DNA from: PALSA-1006 sp036171275
GTDB taxonomy: Bacteria; Pseudomonadota; Gammaproteobacteria; Burkholderiales; Gallionellaceae
NCBI GenBank assembly: GCA_036171275.1
Contig: JAVHQT010000091.1
Coordinates: 1 to 8,081 of the forward strand
Length of the DNA: 8,081 nt
Direction of reading: 5' to 3'
Position numbers and translations under genes: made by a program. How positions within the stretch are numbered: position 1 is the stretch's first letter; every line of letters begins with the position of its first letter. This document shows positions 1 to 5,827 of this stretch, piece after piece. The notes below the pieces were generated by a model. It was not told the DNA's origin, did no database searches, and was given only the letters and a program-made list of their open reading frames with translations.

Positions 1-1
1 T

Positions 2-130
2 ACTGAACATTGGACACGGATGAGTATTTTTAACACCGCAGCCAGTGGCAAATTTTCGAGTGACCGAACCATCGCCGATTACAATCGCGATATTTGGCAT
101 CTTCCACAAATTGCTGCAAAAGCGGTTTAA
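2..130 (+). CDS. glgP: Glycogen/alpha-glucan phosphorylase, C-terminal fragment (5'-truncated by window)
   Basis: This is the last 42 codons plus TAA of a gene that begins before the window. The visible peptide contains WTRMSIFNTAASGKFSSDRT followed by IADYNRDIW. That is the conserved extreme C-terminus of GT35 pyridoxal-phosphate-dependent glycogen phosphorylases, where an N-x-A-x-x-G-x-FSSDR-x-I-x-x-Y-x-x-x-IW pattern is usual. The family releases glucose-1-phosphate from alpha-1,4-glucan chains in the cytosol. The catalytic and PLP-binding regions lie outside the window, so activity cannot be judged. The next gene is glycogen synthase, which fits a glycogen locus. Only the family end signature supports the call, so glgP versus malP cannot be separated from this piece; the glycogen neighbour favours glgP. 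Confidence 0.85.
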   Translation, partial: TEHWTRMSIFNTAASGKFSSDRTIADYNRDIWHLPQIAAKAV

Positions 131-151
131 TTTTTATTCTAAAATAGTCAA

Positions 152-157
152 TATAAT
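152..157 (+). promoter_or_regulatory. Candidate -10 element upstream of glgA
   Basis: A perfect TATAAT lies in the glgP-glgA spacer. No convincing -35 hexamer sits 16-18 bases upstream; the bases there are only a T-rich run. If used, transcription would start near 163-165, just ahead of or within the base of the hairpin at 161-218, so the glgA leader would begin with that structure. In AT-rich spacer DNA a chance match is quite possible. Confidence 0.3.
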
Positions 158-160
158 CAA

Positions 161-218
161 CAAGTTATGTAATTAACTTAAGGTTTGAATTTAAACGCTT
201 AAGTTACTTGCTAACTTG
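161..218 (+). repeat. Long hairpin-forming inverted repeat in the glgP-glgA spacer
   Basis: The core is a perfect 9-base inverted repeat, TAACTTAAG at 174-182 and CTTAAGTTA at 198-206. Inside it GTTT (183-186) pairs with AAAC (193-196), leaving a six-base loop and one bulged G at 197. Outside it CAAGTTA (161-167) pairs with TAACTTG (212-218) across an internal loop of 6 and 5 bases. No T-tract follows on either strand, so it does not look like an intrinsic terminator. It could be an operator, a leader structure of the glgA mRNA or an mRNA 3'-end stabiliser for glgP. The structure is directly visible; any role is inference. Confidence 0.6.
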
Positions 219-272
219 TGCGGTTATCTTAATCTAATCAGTTTAATCAACAGAATAACGAAGGGGAGTCAG

Positions 273-1712
273 ATGCGTGTTTTATTTGTGACCTCAGAAG
301 TCGCTCCATTGGTTAAAACAGGAGGGCTTGCGGATGTCAGCGCAGCCTTGCCAGCCGCTTTGAGGCGGATTGGCGATGATGTCAAAATCCTAATTCCTGG
401 CTATACCCAAGTTTTAAAAGCGCTAGACCATTTTAAAGTGGACGCTTTTTTTACTGACGTGATTGGCTTTCCTGATTTCCGATTATTTTCCAGTCACTTA
501 GCCGATGGTGTGCCGGTGTGGGTAATTGATTGCCCTGAACTTTTTCAGCGCGAAGGGGGGATTTATCAAAACAAACAAGGACTTGATTGGGAAGACAACG
601 CACTGCGCTTCGCCCTGTTATCAAAAGTCGCGGCGCTGTTAGCAAGCCCAGATTCGCCTTTTAGTTGGCGACCAGAAATTGTGCATTGTAATGATTGGCA
701 AACCGGTTTAACGCCTGCTTATATGCACTTTTCCGCTAGCCGCATTCCCACGGTTATGACGGTGCACAACCTCGCTTTCCAAGGTGTTTTTCCACCGGAA
801 AATGTTGAGGAACTGGGTTTGCCCGCGCAGAGCTTTAATCCGTATGGTCTTGAATATTATGGCTATCTATCTTTTTTAAAAGCAGGGCTGTATTACGCCA
901 ATCATCTGACCACTGTTAGCCCAAGTTATGCCGCCGAAATTCAAACCGAAGCACTTGGCTTTGGAATGCAAGGCTTGTTAAAAAATCGTCGACAACATTT
1001 AACTGGCATTTTGAATGGTATTGATGAGCAGGAATGGAATCCAGAAGCGGATTCCGCCTTAGTGCAAGGCTATTCCGTTGCCGACATGGCTGGAAAAGCA
1101 GCCAATAAACTTGAGCTGCAAAAACTAATGGGTTTAAATCAGTTGGCTGACCGTCCTTTATTTGGTCTGGTCGGGCGCTTCACCCATCAAAAAGGTTTGG
1201 ATATTGTGTTAGAAATTGCCCCGCAGCTTGCTGCTGCCGGTGCACAACTGGTGTTGTTGGGCAGTGGCGATGCAGGTATGCAAACGCTTGCGCTTGATTT
1301 AGCCAAAAACTATCCGGGTCAGATTGCCGCCTTTGTAGGTTTTGATGAAAAACTTTCGCATTTAATCGAAGCCGGCTCGGACTTATTTTTAATGCCGTCG
1401 CGCTTTGAGCCCTGCGGATTAAACCAAATGTATAGCCAGCGCTACGGCACGCCGCCGATTGTGCATGCAACGGGTGGCTTGATTGACTCGGTTGTTGATT
1501 GCAATCCGGCTAATCTGGCCGCCGAAACCGCATCGGGTTTTGTTTTTCAAGGTCTAAGCGCCGAAAACTTATTCGCCTGCTGTATGCGAGCCATGACAAG
1601 TTATCACGATAAAATCACTTGGTCCGCATTGTGCAAAAACGGTATGCGCAAAAATTTTGGTTGGCATGAAAGCGCCACGCAATATCATCAAATTTATGTG
1701 CGTTTAACCTAA
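273..1712 (+). CDS. glgA: Glycogen synthase (ADP-glucose type, GT5)
   Basis: The 479-residue cytosolic enzyme transfers glucose from ADP-glucose to the non-reducing end of alpha-1,4-glucan in glycogen synthesis. The length matches E. coli GlgA (477). The N-terminal Rossmann domain starts MRVLFVTSEVAPLVKTGGLA, with the ADP-glucose-binding KTGGL at 15-19 (Lys15). HCNDWQT (138-144) supplies the catalytic-site Asp141, and TVHNLAFQG spans 163-171. The C-terminal glycosyltransferase domain has NGID (248-251), VGRFTHQKG (299-307 region, with the conserved Arg and Lys) and SRFEPCGLNQ (376-385), which includes the conserved Glu379 and Cys381. The ATG at 273 is chosen because AAGGGGAG at 261-268 is a strong ribosome binding site and the family begins exactly here. 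An in-frame TTG at 216 would add 19 residues without a binding site or homology. It follows the phosphorylase gene by 142 bases, consistent with a glycogen locus. No missing motif was seen. Confidence 0.96.
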   Translation: MRVLFVTSEVAPLVKTGGLADVSAALPAALRRIGDDVKILIPGYTQVLKALDHFKVDAFFTDVIGFPDFRLFSSHLADGVPVWVIDCPELFQREGGIYQNKQGLDWEDNALRFALLSKVAALLASPDSPFSWRPEIVHCNDWQTGLTPAYMHFSASRIPTVMTVHNLAFQGVFPPENVEELGLPAQSFNPYGLEYYGYLSFLKAGLYYANHLTTVSPSYAAEIQTEALGFGMQGLLKNRRQHLTGILNGIDEQEWNPEADSALVQGYSVADMAGKAANKLELQKLMGLNQLADRPLFGLVGRFTHQKGLDIVLEIAPQLAAAGAQLVLLGSGDAGMQTLALDLAKNYPGQIAAFVGFDEKLSHLIEAGSDLFLMPSRFEPCGLNQMYSQRYGTPPIVHATGGLIDSVVDCNPANLAAETASGFVFQGLSAENLFACCMRAMTSYHDKITWSALCKNGMRKNFGWHESATQYHQIYVRLT

Positions 1713-1750
1713 TTAAATTGGTGTAATTTTTATAGAAAGTCTCTTAGTAT

Positions 1751-2146
1751 ATGAAACAGTTATTTCCTGTTGCGGCGTGTTTTGTACTGCTTACCGTCAC
1801 TGCCTGCACTAAAGAACCCGAAGCAGACAAAAATAATATCATTTTAAATCAAGAAGTTACGCAAAGTTCTGTAGCAAGCGCCTCAACTGTCGCCTCGGTT
1901 AAAACTGCTTCAAAATCGGCTTCAGCGATCCCTGCAACCGAAGGTGGCAAACCGATTCAGGTTCATTCAGCGGTTTCCGCTGTTAGCCAAAAAGCGGCGC
2001 CACAGGCAGCCATTCCAGCGGATCAATTTTTAGCGGAAACGATTAGCCAAGCTAGGGATAAAACGAATTCGCAAAACTCTCCTGAGCGGCAACGCGGTCA
2101 GCGCGCGGAGGATGAAATGAACATGGAAATTGCACCTCCAAAATGA
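1751..2146 (+). CDS. Small putative lipoprotein, function unknown
   Basis: A 131-residue protein that I do not recognise. Residues 1-18 form a type II signal peptide: Lys2, a hydrophobic stretch, then the lipobox V16-T17-A18-C19, so Cys19 should be lipidated after cleavage. The +2 residue is Thr rather than Asp, which by the E. coli rule predicts outer-membrane sorting. The mature part has no evident fold: about 35-95 is rich in Ala, Ser, Val, Lys and Gln and looks disordered. Residues 96-131 are charged, with DKTNSQNSPERQRGQRAEDE, and end in PPK. The ribosome binding site is weak (GAAAG at 1735-1739, 11 bases from the ATG). It lies 38 bases after glgA with no terminator between, so it may be co-transcribed, but that does not imply a role in glycogen metabolism. 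The signal peptide makes a real gene likely. Confidence 0.75.
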   Translation: MKQLFPVAACFVLLTVTACTKEPEADKNNIILNQEVTQSSVASASTVASVKTASKSASAIPATEGGKPIQVHSAVSAVSQKAAPQAAIPADQFLAETISQARDKTNSQNSPERQRGQRAEDEMNMEIAPPK

Positions 2147-2159
2147 ATCATTGTTAGAC

Positions 2160-2187
2160 TTTACGACAAGGGGGTTTGAGGTATCAT
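2160..2187 (+). promoter_or_regulatory. Sigma-70-type promoter with GC-rich discriminator
   Basis: TTTACG (2160-2165, 4 of 6 to TTGACA) and TATCAT (2182-2187, 5 of 6 to TATAAT) are separated by 16 bases. The eight bases after the -10 are CGCCCGCC, a GC-rich discriminator of the kind typical of rRNA and tRNA promoters that are inhibited by ppGpp. The predicted start is near 2193-2195. The intrinsic terminator at 2223-2261 lies only about 70 bases further on and no open reading frame starts between, so the product would be a short RNA or a tig leader that is attenuated. This is a visual match only. Confidence 0.4.
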
Positions 2188-2222
2188 CGCCCGCCCAGAA
2201 ATTTGCGATTGATTGGTTTAAC

Positions 2223-2261
2223 AACAGCAGTCATATTTTTCTTAAATGTGGCTGTTTTTTT
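2223..2261 (+). terminator. Rho-independent terminator between the lipoprotein gene and tig
   Basis: The outer stem is AACAGC (2223-2228) with GCTGTT (2251-2256). After a three-base bulge (2229-2231), CATATTT (2232-2238) pairs with AAATGTG (2244-2250), including one G-T pair, around a five-base loop. A run of seven T residues (2255-2261) begins within the stem's last pairs. The 13 base pairs plus T-tract make a good intrinsic terminator on the + strand. It should end transcription from glgA and the lipoprotein gene, and from the short-range promoter at 2160-2187, and separate them from tig. Confidence 0.8.
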
Positions 2262-2296
2262 AAGGGTTGAATCTTGGCTTTCTTTGTTGTAACTCA

Positions 2297-2325
2297 TTGT
2301 TTTAATTGCATATTTTAATTATAGA
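2297..2325 (+). promoter_or_regulatory. Candidate sigma-70 promoter for tig
   Basis: TTGTTT (2297-2302) and TATAGA (2320-2325) are spaced by exactly 17 bases, downstream of the terminator at 2223-2261 and 48 bases upstream of the tig ATG. Each hexamer is a modest match (3 of 6 and 4 of 6) and the surroundings are AT-rich. The position is what one expects for the promoter of the tig-clpP-clpX unit, but other weak matches exist nearby. Confidence 0.35.
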
Positions 2326-2373
2326 TTGATCGATTTTGTAATACGTTAACTAATCAATATTAAGGAAAACTTT

Positions 2374-3690
2374 ATGTCGAGTTTAGAAATATTAGGCGGT
2401 TTAGAGCGCCGTTTGCACATCTCTATTTTACAACCTGAGTTTAAAACGGAGGTTGATGCTCGATTGAATAAGGTAGGGCGTACTGCAAAATTGCATGGTT
2501 TTCGCCCAGGCAAAATCCCATTTAACATTCTTCGGCAACATTACGGCGCACAAGTTGAGCAAGAAGTTTTAGAAGTAATGGTGCAGCGTTCCTTTATGCA
2601 AACGGCGCGTGAACATGATTTAAAAGTAGCGGGTATGCCACAAATCGAAATTAAATCGGCTAATTTTGCCGGCGCAGAAATTGAATATAACGCAACTTTT
2701 GAAGTTTATCCGACCGTGCTGTTAGGCGATGTTTCCGCTGAGAAAATCGATTGTGTTAATTTTGAAATCAGTGATGCCGACGTGGCTGATACGCTGCTGA
2801 CTTTGCGTAAACAACGGGCTGTTTTTGAAGTGGCGCCGCGTGCTGTTGAGAACGGTGATCAAGTGCGCATGGACTTTAAGGGCACGTTGGCTGGTGTCGC
2901 TTTTGACGGTGGTACAGCTGAAAATTTTGAATTGGTCTTAGGGGCAGGGCGGATGTTACCCGATTTTGAAAAAGCCATTTTAGGCTTGTCGGCTGGTGAA
3001 GCACGCGCTTTTGAAATGACATTTCCCGCTGATTATCACGGCAAAGACGTTGCGGGCAAAGAAGTTACTTTTACGATTACCGTACATGAAGTTAAAGCAC
3101 CGCGTCTGCCAGAATTAGACGCTGAATTTGCAAAAATCTTGGGGGTGGAAGACGGTGATTTAGCTAAGTTAAGCGCCGAAATTCGCACTAATTTAAATCG
3201 AGAAGCGCAACGTCGTGTCAAAGTTAAAAATAAAGACAGCGCAATGGAAGTGTTGCTAAAAGTAGCGCAGTTGGATGCACCCAAAACGTTGGTCGAGGAC
3301 GAAGCACAACGTTTAATGCAGCAAACGATTCAAGATTTGGCTGGACGCGGCATTCAAATTCCTCAAGGAATGCAACTGCCGTTGGATGCATTCCAAGAGC
3401 GCGCTGTAAAACGCGTCAAACTGGGGCTGATTTTGGCAGAGATAGTCAAATTACATCAGCTACAGCCAACGCCAGAACAAGTTAAAGCGTTGATTCAAGA
3501 ATATGCGGATAGCTATGAACGTCCCGAAGAGGTCATTCATTGGTACGCAGCAGAGCCATCACGCTTGCGAGAAGTTGAAAATTTGGCCTTGGAAGATAAT
3601 GTCGTTGCTTGGGTGATGGCATCGGCTACGGTTAATCAGCAAGCGATTGCACTTAAAGAATTGATGGGGAATGAAGAAAATGCAGAATAA
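2374..3690 (+). CDS. tig: Trigger factor, ribosome-associated chaperone and peptidyl-prolyl isomerase
   Basis: The 438-residue protein (E. coli: 432) binds at the ribosomal exit tunnel and shields nascent chains in the cytosol. The N-terminal ribosome-binding domain carries the signature GFRPGKIP at 42-49. The FKBP-type PPIase domain spans about 161-241, with Asp167-Phe168, FDGG at 177-180, the RMLPDF motif at 193-198 and Tyr221 in FPADYH, matching E. coli pocket positions Phe198 and Tyr221. The C-terminal helical chaperone domain fills 245-430, including LPELDAEFAK and a late YERPEEVIHWY segment equivalent to E. coli YEDPKEVIEFY. The start at 2374 follows AAGGA (2362-2366) with 7 bases of spacing, and the family begins here. 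The last 11 bases overlap the preferred clpP start. The ERRL start and GFRPGKIP variant look betaproteobacterial. Confidence 0.97.
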   Translation: MSSLEILGGLERRLHISILQPEFKTEVDARLNKVGRTAKLHGFRPGKIPFNILRQHYGAQVEQEVLEVMVQRSFMQTAREHDLKVAGMPQIEIKSANFAGAEIEYNATFEVYPTVLLGDVSAEKIDCVNFEISDADVADTLLTLRKQRAVFEVAPRAVENGDQVRMDFKGTLAGVAFDGGTAENFELVLGAGRMLPDFEKAILGLSAGEARAFEMTFPADYHGKDVAGKEVTFTITVHEVKAPRLPELDAEFAKILGVEDGDLAKLSAEIRTNLNREAQRRVKVKNKDSAMEVLLKVAQLDAPKTLVEDEAQRLMQQTIQDLAGRGIQIPQGMQLPLDAFQERAVKRVKLGLILAEIVKLHQLQPTPEQVKALIQEYADSYERPEEVIHWYAAEPSRLREVENLALEDNVVAWVMASATVNQQAIALKELMGNEENAE

Positions 3691-4306
3691 TTTGCACTCG
3701 CAATCGATCGAACCTCAGGACATCGGCATGATTCCGATGGTGATAGAAACCAGCGGCCGGGGTGAGCGCGCTTATGATATTTACTCTCGCTTGCTTAAAG
3801 AAAGGGTTATTTTCTTGGTCGGCCCAATCAATGATCACGTTGCCAATTTAGTGGTCGCTCAATTGTTATTTTTGGAATCTGAAAACCAAGAAAAAGACAT
3901 TCACCTTTATATCAATTCGCCCGGCGGCTCGATTTCTTCCGGTATGGCAATTTACGATACCATGCAATTTATCAAGCCCGATGTTTCAACTTTATGCACC
4001 GGAATGGCTGCGTCCATGGGGGCATTTCTGTTGCAAGCGGGCGCTAAAGATAAACGCTTCGCCTTGCCTAATTCAACCGTGATGATTCACCAACCTTTAG
4101 GTGGTTTCCAAGGGCAGGCGACAGATATTGAAATTCATGCAAAATATATCTTGAGTTTGCGTCAACGTTTATATGCGCTAATGTCTTTGCATACCGGTCG
4201 CAGTGAAGAAGAAATTGCCCGCGACAGTGAACGCGATAATTTTTTGACCGCCAGAGAAGCACTGGATTATGGTTTGATTGATCAGGTTTTAACCAAGCGG
4301 GCTTAA
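3680..4306 (+). CDS. clpP: ATP-dependent Clp protease proteolytic subunit
   Basis: This serine protease forms a double-heptamer chamber that degrades proteins unfolded by ClpX or ClpA in the cytosol. With the start at 3680 it has 208 residues (E. coli precursor: 207). The catalytic triad is complete: Ser112 in GMAASMGAF, His137 in MIHQPLGG and Asp186 in SERDNF. The head region YINSPGGSISSGMAIYDTMQ and the handle segment QGQATDIEIHAK are intact. The N-terminal dozen residues are poorly conserved, as expected of the propeptide. An alternative ATG at 3671 would add Met-Lys-Lys. I prefer 3680 because the purine run GGGGA (3666-3670) is 9 bases from it but directly abuts 3671. The gene begins inside the last codons of tig, suggesting translational coupling, and clpX follows 44 bases later. 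Confidence 0.97.
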   Translation: MQNNLHSQSIEPQDIGMIPMVIETSGRGERAYDIYSRLLKERVIFLVGPINDHVANLVVAQLLFLESENQEKDIHLYINSPGGSISSGMAIYDTMQFIKPDVSTLCTGMAASMGAFLLQAGAKDKRFALPNSTVMIHQPLGGFQGQATDIEIHAKYILSLRQRLYALMSLHTGRSEEEIARDSERDNFLTAREALDYGLIDQVLTKRA

Positions 4307-4350
4307 GTTCGGATTTAAGTTGCCGATAACTAAATTTGTGGAGTTTTTGA

Positions 4351-5607
4351 ATGGCAATCGATAAAAACAAAGGTGATAAATTGTTGTACTGCTCATTTTG
4401 CGGAAAAAGCCAACACGAGGTGCGTAAGCTCATTGCGGGTCCTTCAGTGTTTGTTTGCGATGAATGCGTTGCATTATGCAATGACATTATTCGCGAAGAA
4501 GCGCTCGGTGTGGTGGACACGGGAAAAGTCGATATTAACGATCTTCCTGTGCCGCATGATATTTGCAAAAGCCTAGATGAGTACGTGATTGGGCAACGGC
4601 AAGCCAAGAAAATTTTGTCTGTCGCAGTTTATAACCATTACAAACGTTTAAAGAGTACCGCCAAAGACGGTGTGGAGCTGGCTAAAAGCAATATTTTGCT
4701 GGCCGGGCCAACCGGTTCGGGCAAAACATTGTTGGCGCAAACCCTGGCACGCTTATTAAATGTTCCTTTTGTAATGGCGGATGCAACAACTTTAACTGAA
4801 GCCGGCTATGTGGGAGAGGATGTCGAAAACATCATTCAAAAGCTGTTGCAAGCCTGTGATTATGATGTTGAGCGCGCGCAACGCGGCATTGTTTATATTG
4901 ATGAAATTGACAAAATTTCTCGTAAATCAGATAACCCTTCCATTACCCGCGATGTGTCAGGCGAAGGCGTACAACAAGCCTTGCTAAAATTGATTGAAGG
5001 CACAAAAGCCTCGATTCCGCCGCAAGGTGGGCGCAAGCACCCAAACACCGAGTATTTACAAGTGGACACCACTAATATTTTGTTTATTTGCGGTGGTGCC
5101 TTTGATGGTTTGGATAAAGTGATTCGCAATCGTTCTGAAAAAGCCAGCATTGGTTTTTCTGCCAATTTAGCTAAACGCGATGATAAAAAAGATATTGGCA
5201 CGATATTGCGCGAAGTTGAACCCGAAGATTTGATCAAATTCGGTTTGATTCCTGAGTTTGTCGGACGCTTGCCGGTGGTGGCAACCTTGGAAGGGCTTGA
5301 CGAAGCCGCCTTAGTGCAAATTTTGACTGAGCCTAAAAATTCCCTGATTAAGCAATATGAAAAATTATTTGACATGGAAGGCGTCGCGCTTGAGTTTCGT
5401 CCTAATGTGTTGAATGTGGTGGCTAAAAAAGCCTTGGCACGTAAAACGGGTGCGCGCGGCTTGCGTTCAATTTTGGAAAACGCCTTGCTGGATACCATGT
5501 TTGATTTGCCTTCAATGGAAAATGTCAGCAAAGTGGTGATGGAAGAAAATAGTTCAGGCGAAATTAAGCCGATGATTCTGTACATTGATACACCAATCGC
5601 CGCCTAA
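4351..5607 (+). CDS. clpX: ATP-dependent Clp protease ATP-binding subunit, AAA+ unfoldase
   Basis: The 418-residue hexameric unfoldase (E. coli: 424) recognises tagged substrates and threads them into ClpP. The N-terminal zinc-binding domain has Cys14, Cys17, Cys36 and Cys39. The AAA+ module has Walker A GPTGSGKT (119-126), the pore-1 loop GYVG (152-155), Walker B VYIDEID (181-187, catalytic Glu185), the RKH loop (228-230), the ClpP-docking IGF loop (267-269), the arginine finger Arg306 in VGRLPV and sensor-2 Arg369 in GARGLRS. All are intact, so it should partner with the ClpP encoded just upstream. The ATG at 4351 is preceded by GGAG at 4340-4343 with 7 bases of spacing. There is no terminator between clpP and clpX, so they are probably one mRNA. 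The short C-terminal tail is variable in the family. Confidence 0.98.
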   Translation: MAIDKNKGDKLLYCSFCGKSQHEVRKLIAGPSVFVCDECVALCNDIIREEALGVVDTGKVDINDLPVPHDICKSLDEYVIGQRQAKKILSVAVYNHYKRLKSTAKDGVELAKSNILLAGPTGSGKTLLAQTLARLLNVPFVMADATTLTEAGYVGEDVENIIQKLLQACDYDVERAQRGIVYIDEIDKISRKSDNPSITRDVSGEGVQQALLKLIEGTKASIPPQGGRKHPNTEYLQVDTTNILFICGGAFDGLDKVIRNRSEKASIGFSANLAKRDDKKDIGTILREVEPEDLIKFGLIPEFVGRLPVVATLEGLDEAALVQILTEPKNSLIKQYEKLFDMEGVALEFRPNVLNVVAKKALARKTGARGLRSILENALLDTMFDLPSMENVSKVVMEENSSGEIKPMILYIDTPIAA

Positions 5608-5611
5608 AATT

Positions 5612-5638
5612 GCGCTTTTTTTAAGGCGACAAAAGCGC
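5612..5638 (+). repeat. Perfect 8-base inverted repeat after clpX
   Basis: GCGCTTTT (5612-5619) and AAAAGCGC (5631-5638) form a perfect 8-pair stem with an 11-base loop, starting five bases after the clpX stop codon. The position fits the 3' end of the tig-clpP-clpX mRNA, but no T-tract follows on the + strand, so intrinsic termination would be weak. It may be a partial terminator or an exonuclease-blocking stem. An alternative smaller stem, CGCCT (5601-5605) with AGGCG (5624-5628), competes with it. Confidence 0.5.
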
Positions 5639-5744
5639 TGATTTAGTTAAGCTATCGAATAAATGTTCGTAACTACATGATTATTAAGATATTTTTTAAT
5701 TTCGACCCCAATCAAAAAAGCCTTAACAACCTAAATCAGTGCGC
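5635..5744. repeat. Imperfect long inverted repeat in the clpX-lon spacer
   Basis: CTGATTTAG (5638-5646) is the exact reverse complement of CTAAATCAG (5731-5739). Pairing extends outward as GCG (5635-5637) with CGC (5742-5744) across a two-base bulge, and inward as TTAAG (5647-5651) with CTTAA (5722-5726) across a four-base bulge. The arms enclose about 70 AT-rich bases without a gene. A third partial copy, CTAAATC, lies at 5747-5753 in direct orientation. No matching target-site duplication is evident at the outer ends. It might be a pair of regulator sites, an RNA stem or a decayed small element. Confidence 0.45.
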
Positions 5745-5765
5745 TGCTAAATCTGGTAATTTGGG

Positions 5766-5791
5766 CTTGAATTCCGTATTTAACACCCCAT
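5766..5791 (+). promoter_or_regulatory. Sigma-32 (RpoH) heat-shock promoter of lon
   Basis: CTTGAA (5766-5771) and CCCCAT (5786-5791), followed by TT, are separated by 14 bases. This matches the RpoH consensus CTTGAAA, 11-16 bases, CCCCATNT almost perfectly. Transcription should start near 5798-5800, giving a leader of about 30 bases before the lon ATG. Heat-shock control of lon is established in E. coli, so sequence and context agree. Confidence 0.85.
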
Positions 5792-5827
5792 TTCCCGAAC
5801 TCATTGCGATTCAATCTAAATAAAATT

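Noticed and set aside
216..272. An upstream TTG start extending glgA by 19 residues
   Set aside because: It has no ribosome binding site, the extension does not resemble GlgA, and ATG 273 has a strong site at 261-268 and the canonical N-terminus.
1713..1750. A possible terminator after glgA (AAATT/AATTT followed by T residues)
   Set aside because: The stem is only five A-T pairs without G-C content, too weak to support a terminator call.
2188..2222. A possible tRNA or tRNA fragment (GGTTTAAC resembling a T-arm)
   Set aside because: No acceptor stem, D-arm or anticodon arm could be fitted and no CCA end is in place. Only the promoter and terminator are supported.
4068..4607. A 179-codon minus-strand open frame spanning the clpP end and clpX start
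   Set aside because: It overlaps two well-supported genes on the opposite strand and the translation shows no recognisable motif, so it was treated as a shadow frame.
4893..5585. A 230-codon open frame on the minus strand opposite clpX
   Set aside because: It is fully antisense to a strongly conserved clpX. Its translation is Ser/Lys-rich without domain signatures, and it looks like a codon-bias shadow.
5685..5700. A T-run in the clpX-lon spacer as a terminator for clpX
   Set aside because: No G-C-containing stem directly precedes the T-run, and the good stem at 5612-5638 is too far upstream to use it.
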